6,451 nt of DNA from Bryobacterales bacterium (GCA_003142355.1 PLMF01000104.1:8266-14716); one strand, 5' to 3'. Shown: positions 1 to 5,884, counted from the first letter of the stretch. The notes: generated by a model not told the origin, from the letters alone. Made by a program: numbers and translations.

Positions 1-342
1 TTCAACATCACCAGCGCGGTGAACGAGCTGGGGCAGCCCAGCGAGAAGCTGTGTCCGCGCGACGCCATCGCGCGCAAGCCGATCGGCAAGGTGGATCCCG
101 AAGACCCGGCCAACAACTTCTACGAGTACATCATCGACGAAGAGAAGTGCGACGGCTGCGGAAAGTGCGTCATGAAGTGCAAGGAGCCGCTGGGCTTGGG
201 GTCGATCACGCTGCGGGTCCGCTACGACAAGTGCGTGAACTGCAACCGCTGCTCCATCGCGAGGGCGTGCCCCCAGAGCGCGCTGCTGCAACTGCCCATC
301 GGCCAGGCCCTGCAGCCGGCCGAGGTTCACCGGCCGGGATAG
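1..342 (+). CDS. 4Fe-4S polyferredoxin-like protein, C-terminal part (5' truncated by window edge)
   Basis: The frame is open from base 1 to a TAG at 340-342, giving 113 visible residues; the true start is upstream of the window. Visible residue 18 is a Cys in a CP motif (KLCPRDAI), probably the last ligand of a cluster motif whose other cysteines lie outside the window. Two further motifs follow: C50-x2-C53-x2-C56-x3-C60, and C78-x2-C81-x2-C84-x5-C90-P, the second with a longer than usual last gap. This is a typical bacterial ferredoxin-like 2x[4Fe-4S] fold, so the protein should carry electrons between redox partners, most likely in the cytoplasm. The next gene begins about 20 nt downstream and encodes a membrane Fe-S protein, so this is probably its soluble electron-transfer partner, comparable to NapG/NapF or RnfB-type proteins. 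The exact family cannot be named from the tail alone; full-length architecture is unknown. Confidence 0.85.
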   Translation, partial: FNITSAVNELGQPSEKLCPRDAIARKPIGKVDPEDPANNFYEYIIDEEKCDGCGKCVMKCKEPLGLGSITLRVRYDKCVNCNRCSIARACPQSALLQLPIGQALQPAEVHRPG

Positions 343-362
343 GATGGGTGCGCGACGTAACG

Positions 363-1439
363 ATGGAGTGTGCTGTGGTTCTCGTGGGGAAGACACTGGG
401 CAAGCTAAAGCATGCCCCACCAAAGGTCATCGGTCGGGCGTGTGTGATTCTGGCGCTGTTCGTCCAGATTGCGGCGGCCCAAGCCATACAGTACCAGCGT
501 CCCGTGGAAACGGCTCCGCAAGCGGATTCCATCGGCGGTAGGTACAAGGTGCCCGCGGTGCAGAAGCCGTTGCCGCGGGACTACTGGCTGCAGGTTGTGG
601 ATGTGGTGGCGCTGGCCGCGGCCATGGGGATTTCGGTTTGGCTGGTTCTCAGGCGGCGCAGCCGAAGATGGCTGACGGCGCTGACCGTCGCTTCGCTCGC
701 CTATTTCGGCTTCTACCGCGAGGGCTGCATCTGCCCCATCGGCTCGCTCCAGAATGTGGTGGTGGCGCTGGCGGATCCGAAGTATTCCATCCCCATGGTG
801 GTAACGGCGACCTTCGTTCTGCCGCTGGTGGTGGCGCTCTATTTCGGCCGCGCCTTCTGCGGGGGCGTATGCGCGCTGGGCGCGATTCAGGAGCTGGTGG
901 TGCTGAAGCCGGTCCAGGTGCCGCGCCGGCTCGACCGGGCGCTGGGTTTGTTGAAGTATGTCTACCTGGGGCTGGCGATCCTGTTCGCCGTGAAGCCGGC
1001 TCTTACGCGCGATTTCCCGATCTGCCGGTTCGACCCGTTTGTGGGGTTCTTCCGGCGGACGGGCGCTCCGCACATGCTCATCTTAGGCGGGGCCTTTCTG
1101 GTGGTAGGGATGTTCGTGGGGCGGCCCTATTGCCGCTACCTGTGCCCTTATGCAGGGCTGCTGGCCTGGTGCACGCGGCTGGCCCGCCGCGGAGTGACCA
1201 TCACGCCGAATAAAGAGCTGGATTGCGGCCTCTGTCGCGAGGCCTGCCCGTATGGGGCGATCGAGAAGATGCGGGCGGTGCGGCGGAACTGTCTGTACTG
1301 CGCCCGATGCTACGCTTCTTGCCCGCGCGACGGCGAGCTGGCGCGCGCGAAACGTGTCCGATCGCTCCCTGACGGTCGCGGCTCTGAAGCGCTTTCCGAG
1401 CCGCGACCGTCAGGGAGCGAGTGTGGAGCCGCCTCATGA
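363..1439 (+). CDS. NapH/NosR/YccM-type membrane 4Fe-4S protein (COG0348-like)
   Basis: A 358-residue polytopic membrane protein. Hydrophobic segments lie near residues 22-41, 76-96, 103-117, 144-161, 195-212 and 236-254. Between them are the family's paired cysteines: C122-x-C124-P, C166-x3-C170, C221 and C257-x3-C261-P. A C-terminal ferredoxin domain follows, with C288-x2-C291-x3-C295-P and C310-x2-C313-x2-C316-x3-C320-P. The family passes electrons between quinol or membrane cofactors and soluble ferredoxin-like proteins (NapH, NosR). Here the neighbours suggest it links the membrane to the downstream NADH/NAD(P)H complex. The first ferredoxin motif lacks its first Cys (E285 stands there). 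The last ~25 residues (from about R333) are encoded by a palindromic repeat and are probably not functional. The start is uncertain: ATG at 363 is preferred, GTG at 348 is in frame, and no strong Shine-Dalgarno is seen; the frame stays open back to 51, overlapping the upstream gene. The stop overlaps the next start as ATGA. Confidence 0.85.
   Translation: MECAVVLVGKTLGKLKHAPPKVIGRACVILALFVQIAAAQAIQYQRPVETAPQADSIGGRYKVPAVQKPLPRDYWLQVVDVVALAAAMGISVWLVLRRRSRRWLTALTVASLAYFGFYREGCICPIGSLQNVVVALADPKYSIPMVVTATFVLPLVVALYFGRAFCGGVCALGAIQELVVLKPVQVPRRLDRALGLLKYVYLGLAILFAVKPALTRDFPICRFDPFVGFFRRTGAPHMLILGGAFLVVGMFVGRPYCRYLCPYAGLLAWCTRLARRGVTITPNKELDCGLCREACPYGAIEKMRAVRRNCLYCARCYASCPRDGELARAKRVRSLPDGRGSEALSEPRPSGSECGAAS
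397..422 (+). repeat. Degenerate copy of the TGCCCCACCA palindromic repeat, inside the NapH-like gene
   Basis: The arms 398-406 (GGGCAAGCT) and 409-417 (AGCATGCCC) pair with one A-A mismatch around a 2-nt loop, followed by CACCA. The last 12 bases match the copies at 2446-2457 and 4421-4432 except for one base. It encodes K-L-K-H-A-P-P in the short cytoplasmic N-terminus just before the first membrane helix. It is probably a member of a dispersed short palindromic family; the family assignment is by comparison within this window and from memory. Confidence 0.65.
1362..1420 (+). repeat. Long perfect inverted repeat (23-bp arms) at the end of the NapH-like gene
   Basis: The arms 1362-1384 and 1398-1420 are exact reverse complements over 23 bp. 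The 13-nt loop holds an 8-bp palindrome of its own, AAGCGCTT at 1387-1394. In the NapH-like reading frame it encodes S-L-P-D-G-R-G-S-E and E-P-R-P-S-G-S-E, giving the protein a polar tail with no family counterpart that I know. I recall DGRGSE-type tails as common in acidobacterial proteins, which fits a dispersed palindromic element. It ends 5 nt before the ribosome binding site of the next gene. A transcript would fold very stably here, so it could slow ribosomes, stabilise the upstream mRNA or shape coupling. There is no T-run, so it is not a classical terminator. Confidence 0.85.
1425..1428 (+). promoter_or_regulatory. Ribosome binding site of the NuoE-like gene
   Basis: GGAG lies 7 nt before the ATG at 1436. 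This favours ATG 1436 over the in-frame GTG at 1421, which would lie inside the repeat hairpin's border, and over the second ATG at 1439. The choice gives the ATGA overlap typical of translational coupling. Confidence 0.55.
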
Positions 1440-2200
1440 TGAAGACCCTGATTGCGGGAGCGCTGGTGGTCTTGTGCGTGGCGATTCTGGTCACGGACTA
1501 CGTAGTGGCCGATCGACAGCCGTTCGCCGCCAGACCGGCGGCCGAGCAGAAAAGAGTGACGGCTGCGCGGCTGGCGCGGAAGAGCAGGGACAACGCCGTG
1601 GCGTGGGTGTTGATTGCCGCAGCGGCGGCGTTCCTTGCGTTCGCCAAGGGGATGGTGAAGCCAGAGAAGCCACGGGCGCCGAGCGGAAGGAGCGCGACCA
1701 GGGGGTCGCGCGCGGACGAGGGCGTCCGCCCCACTTTGCCCGAGCTGGATTTGAGCTTTGTCGACCAAGTGGTGGCGCAGATCGGACGCGGCAAGGAGGC
1801 GGCCATTCCGCTGCTCGGAGCTATTCAGAAACACTACCGCTATTTGCCCGATGAGGCCCTGCGGAGGGTGTGCGAGCTGACCGAAATTACGCCCGCCGAG
1901 ATCGCGGGCACATCGTCGTTCTATGGGCAGTTCCGGCGCTCGCCGGTGGGCGAGCACATCGTCCGCGTGTGCCACGGGACGGCCTGTCATGTCTCGGGGG
2001 CGCGCCAGATCACCGAAGAACTGCGCCGCTATCTGGCCATCCCCGACGGCGAAGATACCGATGCCGCGCGCATGTTCACGCTGGATGAAGTCGCCTGCCT
2101 GGGTTGCTGCAGCCTGGCGCCGGTGCTGATGGTGGATGGCCGCACGGCCGGCAAGCTGACGCCCGCCACGGCGTGCGATGCGCTGAAGGTGACGGCATGA
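1436..2200 (+). CDS. NuoE/HydC/StnA-like [2Fe-2S] subunit with two N-terminal transmembrane helices
   Basis: A 254-residue protein. Residues about 103-254 form a NuoE-type thioredoxin-fold ferredoxin: helical L-L-G-A-I-Q-K-H-Y-R-Y-L-P, then G-T-S-S-F-Y-G-Q-F, then the cluster ligands C179-x4-C184 and C221-x3-C225. This subunit passes electrons to or from the NuoF partner encoded next. Usual NuoE proteins run about 150-180 residues and are soluble. Here about 100 extra N-terminal residues hold two hydrophobic helices, near 4-21 and 54-71, separated by a loop rich in Arg/Lys, and then a linker (72-102) partly made of palindromic repeat DNA. The helices should anchor the complex to the inner membrane next to the NapH-like protein. 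The positive loop conflicts with a simple N-in, C-in topology. The stop TGA overlaps the next ATG (ATGA), so the two are probably translationally coupled and made in equal amounts. Confidence 0.88.
   Translation: MMKTLIAGALVVLCVAILVTDYVVADRQPFAARPAAEQKRVTAARLARKSRDNAVAWVLIAAAAAFLAFAKGMVKPEKPRAPSGRSATRGSRADEGVRPTLPELDLSFVDQVVAQIGRGKEAAIPLLGAIQKHYRYLPDEALRRVCELTEITPAEIAGTSSFYGQFRRSPVGEHIVRVCHGTACHVSGARQITEELRRYLAIPDGEDTDAARMFTLDEVACLGCCSLAPVLMVDGRTAGKLTPATACDALKVTA
1692..1729 (+). repeat. Two back-to-back hairpins with AGGG loops in the linker of the NuoE-like gene
   Basis: The first hairpin pairs 1692-1699 (GCGCGACC) with 1704-1711 (GGTCGCGC). The second begins at once, pairing 1712-1718 (GCGGACG) with 1723-1729 (CGTCCGC). 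Both have the four-base loop AGGG. The second is followed by CCCAC, as in the TGCCCCACCA repeats of the neighbouring genes. The frame reads R-S-A-T-R-G-S-R-A-D-E-G-V-R-P-T, a low-complexity linker between the membrane anchor and the [2Fe-2S] domain. It is probably a composite of dispersed palindromic elements. Confidence 0.6.
2185..2189 (+). promoter_or_regulatory. Ribosome binding site fixing the start of the NuoF-like gene
   Basis: GAAGG lies 7 nt before the ATG at 2197. The frame stays open upstream to 2104, but those extra codons only overlap the NuoE-like gene and match no NuoF feature, so ATG 2197 is chosen. It lies in an ATGA overlap with the previous stop. Confidence 0.65.
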
Positions 2201-3873
2201 GGCGCGGCGCCGTCGAGATTCGGATCGGCCTGGGATCGTGCGGTGTGGCGAGCGGCGGCGAAGCGGTTCGAAATGCGCTGGTGAAGGCGGGTGCGACCGT
2301 CAAGACGGTTGGCTGCAACGGAATGTGCTATCGCGAGCCGCTGGTGGAAGTAGTGGAGGCGGACGGGCGGGTGGCGACGTACGAGAATGTCACGCCGGAG
2401 ATGGCGGTGCGAATTGTCCGCAGGCACGATTGGCAGGCGGAACCGCCTGCCCCACCAGAACATCAACACCGGATTGTGCTCGAGAATTGCGGGATCATCG
2501 ACCCGCTGAACATCGACGACTACCTGGCGCGCGACGGGTATCGCGCGCTGACGATGTCTCCGGACGAGGTGATCGCGACGATTTCCGAATCCGGGCTGCG
2601 CGGGCGCGGGGGCGCGGGTTTTCCCACGGGACGGAAATGGGCGCTCGGGCGCGCGCAAGCGGGCGACGTCAAGTACGTCATCTGTAATGGCGACGAAGGC
2701 GATCCGGGCGCGTTCATGGACCGGCTGGTGCTGGAATCGGACCCGCACCGGGTACTGGAGGGGCTGGCCATCGCGGCGTACGCCATAGGCGCCGCCGAGG
2801 GCTACCTGTACATTCGCGCGGAGTACCCGCTGGCCGTGCGCCATATACGGGCGGCTATCCGGCAGGCGGAGGAGCGCGGCTTGCTGAGGGGGCTGCACCT
2901 CGAGGTCCGCGAGGGCGCGGGCGCATTCGTCTGCGGCGAGGAGACCGCTCTCATTCAGTCGCTCGAAGGGAAGCGCGGCATGCCCAGGCTGCGGCCTCCC
3001 TACCCCGTCGAGCGGGGCTTTCGCGGACGGCCGACCGTCATCAACAACGTCGAGACGCTGGCATGCGTGCCCTGGATCATCCGCCACGGCGCGGGCGCAT
3101 TCGCGGCGCTCGGCACACCCAGCAGCCGGGGGACCAAGGTCTTCGCGCTGGCCGGGAAGATCAACCGCGGCGGCCTGATCGAAGTCCCCATGGGCATCAC
3201 CATACGCGAAGTAGTGGAGGACATCGGCGGCGGCATCAAGAATGGGCGGGCGTTCAAAGCCGTGCAGCTTGGGGGACCGTCCGGGGGGTGCATTCCGGCA
3301 CGGCTGGCCGATACGCCGATCGACTACGACGCCCTGGCTCAAACCGGCGCCATCATGGGGTCGGGCGGGCTGGTGGTGCTCGACGACCGCGATTGCATGG
3401 TGGATATCGCCCGCTTCTTCCTGAAGTTCACGCAGGCGGAATCCTGCGGCAAGTGCACCTTCTGCCGGATCGGCACCAAACGCATGCTCGAGATTCTGGA
3501 GCGCCTGTGCGAGGGAAAAGGCCGGCCGGACGATCTGGAAAAACTCGAAACGCTGGCCGATTATGTGGGCCGCGGCAGCCTGTGCGGGCTGGGCCAGACC
3601 GCGCCCAACCCGGTGCTGACCACGCTCCGGTACTTCCGCGAGGAATACGAAGCGCACCTGCGCGAGCGGCGCTGCCCGGCCGGCCGCTGCCCGGCGCTGA
3701 TCCGGTATCGGGTGACGGCGAACTGCATCGGCTGCACGCTGTGCGCACAAGCCTGCCCGGTGGGCGCCATCGCTTATCGCCCGTACGAGAAGCACGAGGT
3801 GGACGACCAGCTTTGCACGCGTTGCGACATGTGCCGACAGGCATGCCAGGACGACGCCATCGAGGTGCTATAG
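2197..3873 (+). CDS. NuoF/HydB/StnB-like NADH-oxidising FMN and iron-sulfur subunit
   Basis: A 558-residue cytoplasmic flavoprotein with the HydB-type long architecture. Residues 5-75: thioredoxin-like [2Fe-2S] domain with C15, C40 and C44; the usual C-x4-C partner of C15 is absent (I10), as I recall for several HydB/HndC homologues. Residues 80-90: linker containing a palindromic repeat. Residues about 100-300: FMN/NADH core with G136-R-G-G-A-G-F-P-T-G and K147, N164-G-D-E-G-D-P-G-A, and G240-A-G-A-F-V-C-G-E-E-T. Residues about 314-345: SLBB domain. Then C417-x2-C420-x2-C423 and C463 for a [4Fe-4S] cluster (NuoF N3 type). Residues 510-558: 2x[4Fe-4S] ferredoxin, C510/C513/C516/C520 and C540/C543/C546/C550. 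It should exchange hydride with NAD(H) and pass single electrons to the NuoE-like and GltD-like subunits. NuoF of complex I is shorter and lacks the terminal ferredoxin domains, so a Hyd/Stn-type role is likelier. Confidence 0.95.
   Translation: MRRGAVEIRIGLGSCGVASGGEAVRNALVKAGATVKTVGCNGMCYREPLVEVVEADGRVATYENVTPEMAVRIVRRHDWQAEPPAPPEHQHRIVLENCGIIDPLNIDDYLARDGYRALTMSPDEVIATISESGLRGRGGAGFPTGRKWALGRAQAGDVKYVICNGDEGDPGAFMDRLVLESDPHRVLEGLAIAAYAIGAAEGYLYIRAEYPLAVRHIRAAIRQAEERGLLRGLHLEVREGAGAFVCGEETALIQSLEGKRGMPRLRPPYPVERGFRGRPTVINNVETLACVPWIIRHGAGAFAALGTPSSRGTKVFALAGKINRGGLIEVPMGITIREVVEDIGGGIKNGRAFKAVQLGGPSGGCIPARLADTPIDYDALAQTGAIMGSGGLVVLDDRDCMVDIARFFLKFTQAESCGKCTFCRIGTKRMLEILERLCEGKGRPDDLEKLETLADYVGRGSLCGLGQTAPNPVLTTLRYFREEYEAHLRERRCPAGRCPALIRYRVTANCIGCTLCAQACPVGAIAYRPYEKHEVDDQLCTRCDMCRQACQDDAIEVL
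2431..2457 (+). repeat. TGCCCCACCA palindromic repeat in the interdomain linker of the NuoF-like gene
   Basis: A perfect 9-bp inverted repeat, 2432-2440 (GGCAGGCGG) with 2443-2451 (CCGCCTGCC), has a 2-nt AA loop and is followed by CCACCA. It encodes W-Q-A-E-P-P-A-P-P exactly between the N-terminal [2Fe-2S] domain and the flavin domain. The 3' 12 bases are identical to 4421-4432 in the next gene and nearly identical to 411-422, in the same reading frame in all three. Confidence 0.8.
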
Positions 3874-3880
3874 GCGGGCC

Positions 3881-5884
3881 ATGGTGAACTTGACGATCGA
3901 CGGGCGGCGGATCAGCGTACCACCGGGGACCACCGTGTTGGAATCGGCCAGGTGGCTCGGCATACGCATCCCGACCATGTGCCACGTGCCGGGAATCGAG
4001 CCGGCCGCGTCATGCTTTGTCTGCGCGGTCCAGATCGAAGGCCGGCGCACGCTCGCGCCCGCCTGCGGCATGCCCGTCGCGGAGGGTATGGTGGTAGTCA
4101 CCGGGAGCGAGGACGTCCGCACGGCGCGCAAGATGGCGCTGGAACTTCTGCTCTCGGACCACGCCGGAGAGTGCGTGGCGCCGTGCGCCGCCCAGTGCCC
4201 GGCCGGGCTGGATATTCCGGGGTTCGTGTATGGCATCGCGACGGGGGACATTCACCGCGCGATGGAGGTGATCGCCGACCGGCTGGCGCTGCCCGGTTCG
4301 CTCGGCCGCATCTGCCCACGTTTGTGCGAGCGCGAATGCCGCCGCTCGGATCTCGACCAGGGGCTCGCAATCGGCGCTCTGCACCGCTACGTGGCCGAGA
4401 TGCGTTTGGCAGGTCGCAGACCTGCCCCACCATCGACCGGGAAGCGAGTAGCAATCGTAGGTGCGGGGCCCGCGGGGCTGGCCGCCGCTTATTATCTCGC
4501 AAGAAACGGCCACGACTGCACGCTCTTCGACGCGCACGCGCTCCCCGGAGGCATGCTGCGCTACGGAATCCCCGCCAACCGCTTGCCGAAGGATGCGCTG
4601 GATGTGGAGATCGACGCCATCCGGCGGCTGGGCGCACGGTTCCGCATGGGCGAGCGGTGGGGGGAGCACTTCACGCTGGCCGGACTGCGCGAGCGCCACG
4701 ACGCGGTGTTCGTGGCCATCGGGGCGCAGCGCGCCCAGGGGCTCCGCTGCCAAGGCGAGGAACACGCCCTCGCGGGAATCGAGTTTCTGGAGCGCGTGGC
4801 CTGCGGGAACGCGCCGTCGTTGGGCGACGATGTGGCGGTGGTCGGCGGCGGCAATACCGCCATGGACTGCGCCCGCTCCGCGATCCGGTTGGGCGCCCGG
4901 AACGTGCGGGTGCTCTATCGCCGCGGCCGGCAAGAGATGCCTTGTTTGATGGAGGAAGTGGAGGCCGCGGAAGCCGAAGGTGTGCATCTCGACTTCCTGG
5001 TCGCGCCCGTGCGGCTGGAACGGAACGTGCTGACTTGCCGGCGGATGACGCTCGGCGAACCGGACGCCTCGGGGCGCCGCCGGCCGGTGCCGTTGGATGG
5101 CTCCGATTTCACGATTCGGTGCACCACGGTGATCGCGGCCATCGGGCAATCGGTGGAGCGATCGCTGGCCGAACAGGAAGGGCTTGATGTCACCGCCTGG
5201 GGCATCGCCGCCGATGAACGGACGCTCGAGACAAACCTGCCCGGAGTTTTCGCCGGGGGCGACGCGGTGCTGGGCGCGGATCTGGCCGTCCGTGCGGTGG
5301 CCGCGGGAAGAATGGCCGCGGCCGCAATGCATCAGTTCCTGTCGGGCGAAGCCGTCACCGGGGAACCGGCCATGGCCGCTATCGCCATGCGCCCCATAGA
5401 CGACGCCGAGCGGGCCGCCATCTTTCGCGGCATCGAGCGCCGCATGCGGAGCTTCGACGAGGTGGAAAGCCGGCTCTCGGACGAGGATGCGGTGCGCGAG
5501 GCGCGCCGTTGCCTGACTTGCGGCTGCCGCAAAGCGGACTGCTGCCTGGTGCGAACGCTGGCCACCGAATACGGCGTGGATGTGTATCGTTTCGCAGGCG
5601 CGCGCCGCCGCTTCTCGCAGGATCTTTCCCATCCCGAGGTGATCTACGAGCCGGGCAAGTGCATCTGTTGCGACGCGTGCGTGCGCATCGCCGCCGCCGC
5701 GGACGAAAGGCCTGGCCTGGCGATGATCGGCCGCGGCTTCGACGTGGCCGTGGCAGTGCCCTTCGGCCAGCCACTCTCGAGCGGGTTGCGCAAAGTAGCG
5801 CGCGAGTGCGCCGAGGCTTGCCCGACCGGGGCGCTGGCATTGCGCACGGCTCGATCCTGCGAGGCGTGCTCGCTTGGCGGTTAG
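3881..5884 (+). CDS. StnC/NfnB-like fusion: [2Fe-2S] domain, GltD-type FAD/NAD(P)H oxidoreductase, [4Fe-4S] tail
   Basis: A 667-residue cytoplasmic protein. Residues 1-80: NuoG/HydA-like [2Fe-2S] domain, C34-x10-C45-x2-C48-x13-C62. Residues 94-155: GltD-type bihelical Fe-S domain with C98, C102, C106-P, C145-P, C149 and C153, preceded by H94 as in NuoG's His-Cys cluster. Residues 176-187: linker with a palindromic repeat. Residues 188-485: two-dinucleotide flavoprotein, with FAD motif G194-A-G-P-A-G, second nucleotide motif G322-G-G-N-T-A-M-D, then L-Y-R-R-G-R-Q-E-M-P (345-354), whose arginines suit NADP(H) as in GltD/NfnB, and G459-G-D near the FAD. Residues 544-555: Cys-rich segment. Residues 594-650: NuoG-like cluster, C594-x2-C597-x2-C600, C643 and C647-P. 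It probably exchanges hydride with NADP(H) and passes electrons to the NuoF-like partner. The start follows the previous stop by 7 nt. No hydrogenase H-cluster or molybdopterin domain is present. Cofactor preference is inferred. Confidence 0.9.
   Translation: MVNLTIDGRRISVPPGTTVLESARWLGIRIPTMCHVPGIEPAASCFVCAVQIEGRRTLAPACGMPVAEGMVVVTGSEDVRTARKMALELLLSDHAGECVAPCAAQCPAGLDIPGFVYGIATGDIHRAMEVIADRLALPGSLGRICPRLCERECRRSDLDQGLAIGALHRYVAEMRLAGRRPAPPSTGKRVAIVGAGPAGLAAAYYLARNGHDCTLFDAHALPGGMLRYGIPANRLPKDALDVEIDAIRRLGARFRMGERWGEHFTLAGLRERHDAVFVAIGAQRAQGLRCQGEEHALAGIEFLERVACGNAPSLGDDVAVVGGGNTAMDCARSAIRLGARNVRVLYRRGRQEMPCLMEEVEAAEAEGVHLDFLVAPVRLERNVLTCRRMTLGEPDASGRRRPVPLDGSDFTIRCTTVIAAIGQSVERSLAEQEGLDVTAWGIAADERTLETNLPGVFAGGDAVLGADLAVRAVAAGRMAAAAMHQFLSGEAVTGEPAMAAIAMRPIDDAERAAIFRGIERRMRSFDEVESRLSDEDAVREARRCLTCGCRKADCCLVRTLATEYGVDVYRFAGARRRFSQDLSHPEVIYEPGKCICCDACVRIAAAADERPGLAMIGRGFDVAVAVPFGQPLSSGLRKVARECAEACPTGALALRTARSCEACSLGG
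4407..4432 (+). repeat. TGCCCCACCA palindromic repeat in the linker of the GltD-like fusion gene
   Basis: The arms 4408-4415 (GGCAGGTC) and 4419-4426 (GACCTGCC) pair perfectly over 8 bp with loop GCA, and CCACCA follows. It encodes A-G-R-R-P-A-P-P between the N-terminal Fe-S helical domain and the FAD domain, a place where GltD/NfnB proteins usually have a shorter link. It has the same orientation, and its right half the same reading frame, as the copies at 2431 and 397. Confidence 0.8.

Noticed and set aside
51..362. Extended N-terminus for the NapH-like protein
   Set aside because: The frame is open upstream, but these codons overlap the Cys-motif-bearing ferredoxin gene in another frame and read as low-complexity Arg-rich sequence.
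1362..1420. Rho-independent terminator
   Set aside because: The hairpin is strong but has no following T-run, is translated in frame, and lies between translationally coupled genes of one operon.
2029..3795. 588-codon open frame on the minus strand
   Set aside because: It is antisense to the well-supported NuoF-like gene, its translation is Arg/Ala/His-rich without any domain, and long antisense frames are expected in GC-rich DNA.
397..4432. CRISPR array
   Set aside because: The repeats are palindromic, about 2 kb apart and inside genes, with no regular spacers.
4010..5632. 540-codon open frame on the minus strand
   Set aside because: It is antisense to the GltD-like fusion gene, whose motifs are unmistakable; the antisense translation has no recognisable fold.
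1436..5884. Complex I (NuoEFG) operon
   Set aside because: The third protein carries a GltD/NfnB flavoprotein core instead of the NuoG molybdopterin-type domain, NuoF has extra ferredoxin domains, and no membrane nuo genes appear; the NapH-like protein is unrelated to complex I subunits.
3881..5884. [FeFe]-hydrogenase HydA or formate dehydrogenase subunit
   Set aside because: The N-terminal [2Fe-2S] domain is similar, but there are no H-cluster cysteine motifs and no molybdopterin domain; the two nucleotide-binding motifs and GltD-type Cys-rich domain define a different protein.
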